This document shows positions 4,560 through 9,685 of a DNA stretch of 9,685 nucleotides, in pieces. The notes beneath the pieces were generated by a model that was given only the letters and a program-made list of their open reading frames with translations, was not told the DNA's origin and made no database searches. How positions within the stretch are numbered: the first letter of the stretch is position 1; each line of letters begins with the position of its first letter. The translations under genes were made by a program, and so were the position numbers. Source of the DNA: Dysgonomonas sp. UBA5412 (GTDB lineage: Bacteria > Bacteroidota > Bacteroidia > Bacteroidales > Dysgonomonadaceae); the NCBI GenBank assembly GCA_002409595.1, contig DHNQ01000030.1:1-9685 (forward strand), written 5' to 3'.

Positions 4560-7379
4560 ATGGTAACTCAAAGTGAACAAGCGTTGGAGAATGGTCTCAT
4601 AAAGACCCTTATTGAAAATGGCTACGAATACATCCAAATTAAGGAAGAAGAGAATTTATATACTAATTTCAAAACGCAACTAGAGAAACACAATAAAAAA
4701 CAATTAAAGCTACACAGCCGAGAACACTTGACAGATAAAGAGTTTGAAAAAATACTTATTTATTTGGAAGGTGGAACTCGTTTCGAGAAAGCAAAAAAAC
4801 TGAGAGATTTATACCCTCTTGAATTAGAAACAGGAGAACGAGTTTGGATTGAATTTCTTAACAAAAATAAGTGGTGTCAAAATGAATTTCAAGTTTCTAA
4901 TCAGATTACAGTAGAGGGGCGGAAAACTTGTCGCTATGATGTTACTATTCTCATAAATGGTTTGCCTCTTGTTCAAATTGAATTAAAGAAAAGAGGATTG
5001 GAGTTAAAAGAGGCATATAATCAGATACAGCGTTATCACAAAACATCTTTCAACGGACTTTTTGATTACATACAACTATTTGTTATATCCAATGGTGTTA
5101 ATACCAGATATTTTGCGAATAATCCAAACAGTGGCTACAAGTTTACCTTCAATTGGACTGATGCAAATAATAAGCCTTTTAACGATTTGAGCATGTTTGC
5201 TAATTTTTTCCTCGAAAAGTGTAATTTGGGCAAGATGATAAGCAAATATATCGTTCTGCATGAGGGGGATAAATGTTTGATGGTTCTGCGTCCTTATCAA
5301 TTTTATGCGGTAGAGCGTATATTAGATCGTGTTCAAAACTCTACTAACAATGGATACATTTGGCATACAACAGGTGCCGGCAAAACATTAACATCTTTCA
5401 AATCAGCTCAATTGGCTTCTGAAATTGATGGAATAGACAAAGTTTTGTTTGTTGTTGACAGAAGAGATTTAGATACGCAAACACAATCAGAATATGAAGC
5501 CTTTGAACCAGGAGCAGTAGATAGTACAGACAATACACACGAACTAATAAAACGGTTGAGCGGAAATTCAAAGATTATCATTACTACGATACAAAAGTTA
5601 AACACTGCTATAACTAAAGATTATTATAACAAACACTTACAAGAAGTTCGAAATAAAAAAGTAGTCATGATATTCGATGAATGTCATCGAAGCCATTTTG
5701 GAGATAGTCATAAAAATATTGTTCGTTTTTTTGATAACTTACAGATATTTGGTTTTACTGGTACTCCAATATTTGTTCAAAATTCCAAACAGGACATCAC
5801 GACAAAAGAGGTTTTCGGAGAATGTCTGCATAAATACCTGATTAAGGATGCAATAGCTGATGAGAATGTTTTGGGTTTTCTTGTCGAATATTATCGAGGT
5901 AATGAAGATCAATCAATTGATTTTATGAATGAGACTCGTATAAGGGAAATTGCAAAATTCGTTCTTACAAACTTCAATAAATCCACTTTTGATGGTGAAT
6001 ATAATGCACTTTTCGCAACTCAGTCAATACCGATGCTCATACAATATTATAAGGTATTTAAAGATTTGAATCCTCTCATTAAAATAGGTGCAATATTTAC
6101 ATATACAGCAAATGGCAATCAAGATGATGAACAAACTGGAATGAATCTGGGATTTGAATCTGAAATGGTCGATGCAGATGAGTTGCAACTCATTATGGAT
6201 GATTATAATCGAATGTTTGGTACGGCTTATTCGACTGACAATTTCAGAGGTTACGCAGATGACATCAATCTCCGTATGAAAAAGAAAAAGCCGGATATGC
6301 AGCCACTTGATTTATTACTTGTAGTTAATATGTTTCTCACAGGTTTTGATGCAAAGAAGTTAAACACACTTTATATTGATAAAAATCTGGAATACCATGG
6401 ACTACTTCAAGCATTCAGTAGAACGAATCGTGTATTAAATGAGAAGAAACGTTTCGGGAAAATTGTTTGTTTCCGTGATTTAAAAAGTAATGTAGACGCT
6501 TCTATAAAACTGTTTAGCGATGAAAATCCTGTTGAAGATATTATCAGACCACCTTTTGATGAAATAAAAAAGGATTTTAATGAATCACTTTTAGATTTCA
6601 AAGAAAAATATCCGAATGTGAATTCAATAGATGAATTGAAAAGCGAATATGAAAAAAGAGATTTCGTCTTAGCTTTCCGCGAAATAATAAAGAAAAGGGC
6701 TGAGATTCAAGTCTACGAAGATTTTGACAAGGATAATAACGATCTTGTTATGACTGAACAGGAATTTGAAGATTTCAGAAGCAAGTATCTTGATATTGCT
6801 GTGGGAAATGTACAAATAGAGAGCTCTTCAACTGTCGGTGAACCTGAAATCCCTTATGGTGATGATAGAACACTTGATGATATAGATTTCTGCCTAGAGT
6901 TACTTCATAGTGACATTATAAATGTGGCTTATATTCTGGAACTTATTGCAGACTTGAACCCATCTGCTGATGATTATCAAGAGAAACGTCAACAAATCAT
7001 TGATACAATGATTAAAGACGCAGTAATGCGGAACAAAGCAAAATTGATTGATGGTTTTATCCGTCAAAATATAGATAACAATAAGAATGGATTCGAGAAT
7101 TCCAAAGCAGACGGATCAATAGACTTAGAAGGCAAACTGAACGAATATATGAACAAGTCTCGTCGGGAAGCTGTCGAATATCTTGCAGAGGAGGAAGAGG
7201 TCGACCTGGAAGCATTAAGCCAGTTCTTGGATGAATACGACTATTTACAGCGTGAGAAACCAGAGTTAATAACTGAAGCTGTTAAAAAGAAGAAAGTCAA
7301 ATTGAAGGAACGCAAGACTATCCAAAATCGGATACTCCGAAAGTTACGTGATATTATAGGTATGTTTAATTGGGAATAA
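4560..7379 (+). CDS. hsdR: Type I restriction enzyme, endonuclease/translocase subunit HsdR (EcoR124I-like)
   Basis: HsdR is the motor and nuclease of type I restriction. It binds the HsdM2-HsdS methyltransferase, pulls unmodified DNA using ATP and cuts at a distance. The N-terminal HSDR_N nuclease domain carries the PD-(D/E)xK site, Asp127 with Glu141-Leu-Lys143 (RYDVTILI, then IELKKRG). The helicase core follows: Walker A TTGAGKT with Lys275, Walker B DECH at 373-376, motif III FTGTP at 399-403, and motif VI around FSRTNRV (619-625). The C-terminal part (about 830-939), rich in acidic and then Lys/Arg residues and ending LRDIIGMFNWE, resembles the EcoR124_C/type I R C-terminal domain that docks on the methyltransferase. 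At 939 residues it is a little shorter than EcoR124I HsdR (about 1040), and all key motifs are intact. The ATG at 4560 is the first in frame and leaves a full N-terminal domain. The stop abuts the next gene's ATG with no spacer, implying translational coupling. Confidence 0.96.
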   Translation: MVTQSEQALENGLIKTLIENGYEYIQIKEEENLYTNFKTQLEKHNKKQLKLHSREHLTDKEFEKILIYLEGGTRFEKAKKLRDLYPLELETGERVWIEFLNKNKWCQNEFQVSNQITVEGRKTCRYDVTILINGLPLVQIELKKRGLELKEAYNQIQRYHKTSFNGLFDYIQLFVISNGVNTRYFANNPNSGYKFTFNWTDANNKPFNDLSMFANFFLEKCNLGKMISKYIVLHEGDKCLMVLRPYQFYAVERILDRVQNSTNNGYIWHTTGAGKTLTSFKSAQLASEIDGIDKVLFVVDRRDLDTQTQSEYEAFEPGAVDSTDNTHELIKRLSGNSKIIITTIQKLNTAITKDYYNKHLQEVRNKKVVMIFDECHRSHFGDSHKNIVRFFDNLQIFGFTGTPIFVQNSKQDITTKEVFGECLHKYLIKDAIADENVLGFLVEYYRGNEDQSIDFMNETRIREIAKFVLTNFNKSTFDGEYNALFATQSIPMLIQYYKVFKDLNPLIKIGAIFTYTANGNQDDEQTGMNLGFESEMVDADELQLIMDDYNRMFGTAYSTDNFRGYADDINLRMKKKKPDMQPLDLLLVVNMFLTGFDAKKLNTLYIDKNLEYHGLLQAFSRTNRVLNEKKRFGKIVCFRDLKSNVDASIKLFSDENPVEDIIRPPFDEIKKDFNESLLDFKEKYPNVNSIDELKSEYEKRDFVLAFREIIKKRAEIQVYEDFDKDNNDLVMTEQEFEDFRSKYLDIAVGNVQIESSSTVGEPEIPYGDDRTLDDIDFCLELLHSDIINVAYILELIADLNPSADDYQEKRQQIIDTMIKDAVMRNKAKLIDGFIRQNIDNNKNGFENSKADGSIDLEGKLNEYMNKSRREAVEYLAEEEEVDLEALSQFLDEYDYLQREKPELITEAVKKKKVKLKERKTIQNRILRKLRDIIGMFNWE

Positions 7380-8036
7380 ATGAATCAAATACACTTAATA
7401 AAAGGTTTAAAACTAAACAATAAAGGGTTATTAGTTAAAGACGAAAGTAACAGTTGGGTTCAAATCTATAAACGGCAAGGAACCTTAGATGGAGCTTGTG
7501 CTGTTTATGTGTTAGTGATGAACTTACTTTATCTTGGGATTCTCTGTGATAAAGACATGAACATTTACGAAAAAATAGACAAAAGAACTAAAAAAGGAAA
7601 ATTTTTAGCACATTTATTAGAGAATCAAGGATTAATTAGAAGTGGATATAGATATACTTCTTTAGAGACAGAGATCAATTCGTATATAGGAGATTATGTT
7701 ATTGCAAAAAGGATCTATTATAAAAATATAACCAAAATAATTGAACAGATCGATTTGTGCTTAGTCAATGATATTCCTGCTATGATTTCGGTTTGCTTCC
7801 CTGAAGGGGGATCCCATGCTCTTCTTGCAATTGCCAAGGAAACAGACTCGAGAGGAAATATTACTAAGCTATTCTGTATTGATCCTAGTATAGATGGGGC
7901 TTCATTTTCTTATTGGAACTGTATCATAGATATTTCATCCTCCTATAAACAAGAATATCCTTTTTGGTATGTAACAGAAAAGGATAAAAGCAAAATAAGA
8001 CTCGACGATATAATAAGGATTGAGAAAAATAAATAA
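7380..8036 (+). CDS. Papain/C39-like cysteine peptidase candidate embedded in the hsd operon
   Basis: This 218-residue protein sits between hsdR and hsdM. Its ATG begins on the base after the hsdR stop, and only 3 nt separate its stop from the hsdM ATG, so it should be co-translated with them. It has the pattern of a papain-like fold: Gln33 (oxyanion-hole type) in RQGTLDGACAVYVLVMNLLY, followed by the likely nucleophile Cys40 at the start of a helix; His146 in GGSHALLAIA starting a strand; and Asp168 in LFCIDPS as the third member. This resembles C39-like peptidases of the PF13529 kind. No signal peptide or membrane span is visible, so it is cytoplasmic, unlike secretion-linked C39 domains fused to ABC transporters. 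Type I systems do not need such a gene. It could process or degrade HsdR (control of restriction), act as an effector set off by infection, or hydrolyse or transfer another amide. Fold is moderately supported; function is unknown. Confidence 0.85.
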   Translation: MNQIHLIKGLKLNNKGLLVKDESNSWVQIYKRQGTLDGACAVYVLVMNLLYLGILCDKDMNIYEKIDKRTKKGKFLAHLLENQGLIRSGYRYTSLETEINSYIGDYVIAKRIYYKNITKIIEQIDLCLVNDIPAMISVCFPEGGSHALLAIAKETDSRGNITKLFCIDPSIDGASFSYWNCIIDISSSYKQEYPFWYVTEKDKSKIRLDDIIRIEKNK

Positions 8037-8039
8037 ATT

Positions 8040-9584
8040 ATGAGTGAAGAATTACAACAGAAACTGCGAGCACAGCTATGGGCTGTTGCAAATACACTAC
8101 GAGGCAACATGTCGGCAAGCGACTTTATGTATTTCTCTTTGGGTTTCATTTTTTACAAATACCTTTCCGAAAAGATAGAATTGTATGTAAATGACGAATT
8201 GAAAGAAGATGGTTTTACTTTTCAGGAAGCATGGGCAGGAAACGATAGCGATTTGAAAAATGATATAAAGGAAATTTGTATCGAAAATCTTGGTTATTTT
8301 GTACAGCCGGAATATCTTTTTTCTACAATTATAGCCATGATTGAGAGAAAAGAGAATATTTTACCTTCATTAGAACGCTCATTGAAACGAATAGAAGACA
8401 GTACTACCGGACAAGAAAGTGAGGATGATTTCGGAGGACTATTTTCAGATATAGACTTGGCTTCTCCTAAGCTAGGGAGAACTGCCGACGATAAGAATAA
8501 ATTGGTTAGTGAAGTGCTTATTGCTCTAAATGGTATCGATTTCGGACTCGAAGAAGCAGGAGAAATTGATATTCTGGGAGATGCATACGAGTACATGATC
8601 TCTCAATTCGCAGCAGGGGCAGGAAAGAAAGCTGGAGAATTTTACACACCTCAAGAGGTTAGCCAGATTCTGGCTGAGATTGTAACTACGGGAAAAACAA
8701 GATTGAAGGATGTATATGACCCTACTTGTGGTAGTGGCTCTCTTTTACTTCGTACGGCTAAGAATGGGAAGGCTGATGTTATATACGGTCAAGAAAAAAA
8801 TCCAACAACATTCAATCTTTGTCGGATGAATATGCTTCTACATGGTGTCAAGTATAATGATTTTGATATCCAGAATGGAGATACTTTAGAAGCAGATGAT
8901 TTTGAAGAAAAACAATTCGATGCTGTAGTTGCGAATCCGCCATTCTCTGCCACATGGACAGCTGCGAGCAAATTCAATAATGACGACCGTTTCAGTTCGG
9001 CAGGGGTACTTGCTCCAAAATCGAAAGCAGACTACGCCTTTATTTTACACATGATATACCACTTGAATGAGAGTGGCACAATGGCTTGTGTTGTTCCTCA
9101 TGGAGTATTATTTAGAGGGAGTAGCGAAGGTAAAATTCGCCAATTCCTGATTGAGAAAAAAAATTACATTGATGCAATAATTGGTTTACCTGCAAATATA
9201 TTCTATGGAACTGGCATCCCAACTTGTATTCTGGTTATAAAAAAATGCCGCAAAGAAGATGATAACATTCTGTTCATCGATGCCAGCAAAGAGTTTGAGA
9301 AGATAAAAACCCAAAACAAACTTCGTCCAGAACATATTAATAAAATCATTGAAACTTATCGCAATCGTACCGAAATAGAAAAATATAGCCATTGTGCAAC
9401 ATTGGAGGAGATACGAGAGAATGATTTTAATCTAAATATTCCCCGATACGTGGACACGTTCGAGGAAGAGCCTGAAATCGACATTCACGCAGTTATGGCT
9501 GAGATTAAAGAGCTTGAAGACAAACGTTCTGAATTAGATGCCCAAATCGAAATCTACCTGAAAGAATTGGGGCTAGTCCTTTAA
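8040..9584 (+). CDS. hsdM: Type I restriction-modification DNA methyltransferase subunit HsdM
   Basis: HsdM transfers a methyl group from S-adenosylmethionine to adenine N6 within the site chosen by HsdS. Two copies with one HsdS make the modification enzyme, and HsdR joins for restriction. Residues about 7-130 fit the helical HsdM N-terminal domain (QLWAVANTLRGNMSASDFMY, FIFYKYLSEK). The N6-MTase domain follows, with GDAYEYMI (180-187), GEFYTPQEV (199-207), the SAM-binding motif I DPTCGSGSLLL (227-237) and the catalytic NPPF (299-302). The C-terminal 30 residues (AEIKELEDKRSELDAQIEIY) look like the coiled helix that contacts HsdS. The length of 514 residues is normal for the family, and nothing is missing. 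The ATG is 3 nt after the peptidase-like gene, in line with one operon. A stretch of T residues follows the stop, but there is no stem, and hsdS continues downstream. Confidence 0.96.
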   Translation: MSEELQQKLRAQLWAVANTLRGNMSASDFMYFSLGFIFYKYLSEKIELYVNDELKEDGFTFQEAWAGNDSDLKNDIKEICIENLGYFVQPEYLFSTIIAMIERKENILPSLERSLKRIEDSTTGQESEDDFGGLFSDIDLASPKLGRTADDKNKLVSEVLIALNGIDFGLEEAGEIDILGDAYEYMISQFAAGAGKKAGEFYTPQEVSQILAEIVTTGKTRLKDVYDPTCGSGSLLLRTAKNGKADVIYGQEKNPTTFNLCRMNMLLHGVKYNDFDIQNGDTLEADDFEEKQFDAVVANPPFSATWTAASKFNNDDRFSSAGVLAPKSKADYAFILHMIYHLNESGTMACVVPHGVLFRGSSEGKIRQFLIEKKNYIDAIIGLPANIFYGTGIPTCILVIKKCRKEDDNILFIDASKEFEKIKTQNKLRPEHINKIIETYRNRTEIEKYSHCATLEEIRENDFNLNIPRYVDTFEEEPEIDIHAVMAEIKELEDKRSELDAQIEIYLKELGLVL

Positions 9585-9629
9585 TTTTTTCCTATTTAAA
9601 ATCCTTAATGTTTATACATAAGAAATTAA

Positions 9630-9685
9630 ATGACTGCAATGAAAAAAGATAGAAAAGAAAAGGGAAATTGTCCAAATTTGAGATT
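9630..9685 (+). CDS. hsdS: Type I restriction specificity subunit HsdS, start only, cut by the window edge
   Basis: An open frame begins at ATG 9630 (alternative ATG at 9639) and runs off the window after 18 codons. The visible peptide MTAMKKDRKEKGNCPNLR, with the next codon starting TT, fits the opening common to many HsdS proteins: a basic leader followed by VPxLRFPEF. HsdS holds two target recognition domains and sets the methylated and restricted sequence. Its place 45 nt after hsdM is where hsdS is expected. The assignment rests on a very short match plus context. Whether it is intact or part of an invertible hsdS locus cannot be seen here. Confidence 0.65.
   Translation, partial: MTAMKKDRKEKGNCPNLR

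Noticed and set aside
8294..8596. Minus-strand frame of 100 residues inside hsdM
   Set aside because: Antisense shadow of a certain methyltransferase gene; Ser-rich and without motif.

Overview
This AT-rich window most likely comes from a member of the Bacteroidales (Bacteroides, Parabacteroides, Prevotella or a relative). The support is a MobB-type relaxase with a C-terminal module typical of Bacteroidetes integrative elements, the lack of Shine-Dalgarno sequences before the starts, several TAnnTTTG boxes (the -7 element of Bacteroides promoters), and protein families common in that order. The species cannot be named from the sequence alone.

Layout: (1) 1-984 is the 3' part of a plus-strand mobilization relaxase whose start lies upstream of the window. 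(2) 1110-2873 is a compact plus-strand cassette: a short agmatine/peptidyl-arginine deiminase-family enzyme, a 49-residue single-span membrane protein at 1939-2088, and a 257-residue protein that I read as a remote relative of the AAG/MPG DNA-3-methyladenine glycosylases. (3) 2870-3745 is a minus-strand AraC-type regulator with a GyrI-like ligand domain. Its stop overlaps the previous stop by 4 bp. (4) 3770-4399 is an unrecognised acidic protein, divergent from the regulator with a 24-bp gap. (5) 4560 to the right edge is a type I restriction-modification operon: hsdR, an inserted papain/C39-like cysteine peptidase candidate, hsdM, and the first 18 codons of hsdS, cut by the window edge.

HsdR (ATP-dependent translocase and nuclease), HsdM (adenine-N6 methyltransferase) and HsdS (specificity) would form the usual HsdR2M2S1 complex, which methylates host DNA and cuts unmodified incoming DNA. 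The unusual part is the gene between hsdR and hsdM. It starts on the base after the hsdR stop and ends 3 nt before hsdM, and it carries a plausible Gln-Cys-His-Asp peptidase active site. It looks like a built-in part of this operon and is the best candidate here for an undescribed component. Together with the relaxase, the region reads as accessory cargo (defence, possible DNA repair, small-molecule response) on a conjugative or mobilizable element. No tRNA, rRNA, CRISPR array, insertion sequence or attachment site was seen, and no gene-free stretch exceeds 300 bases.
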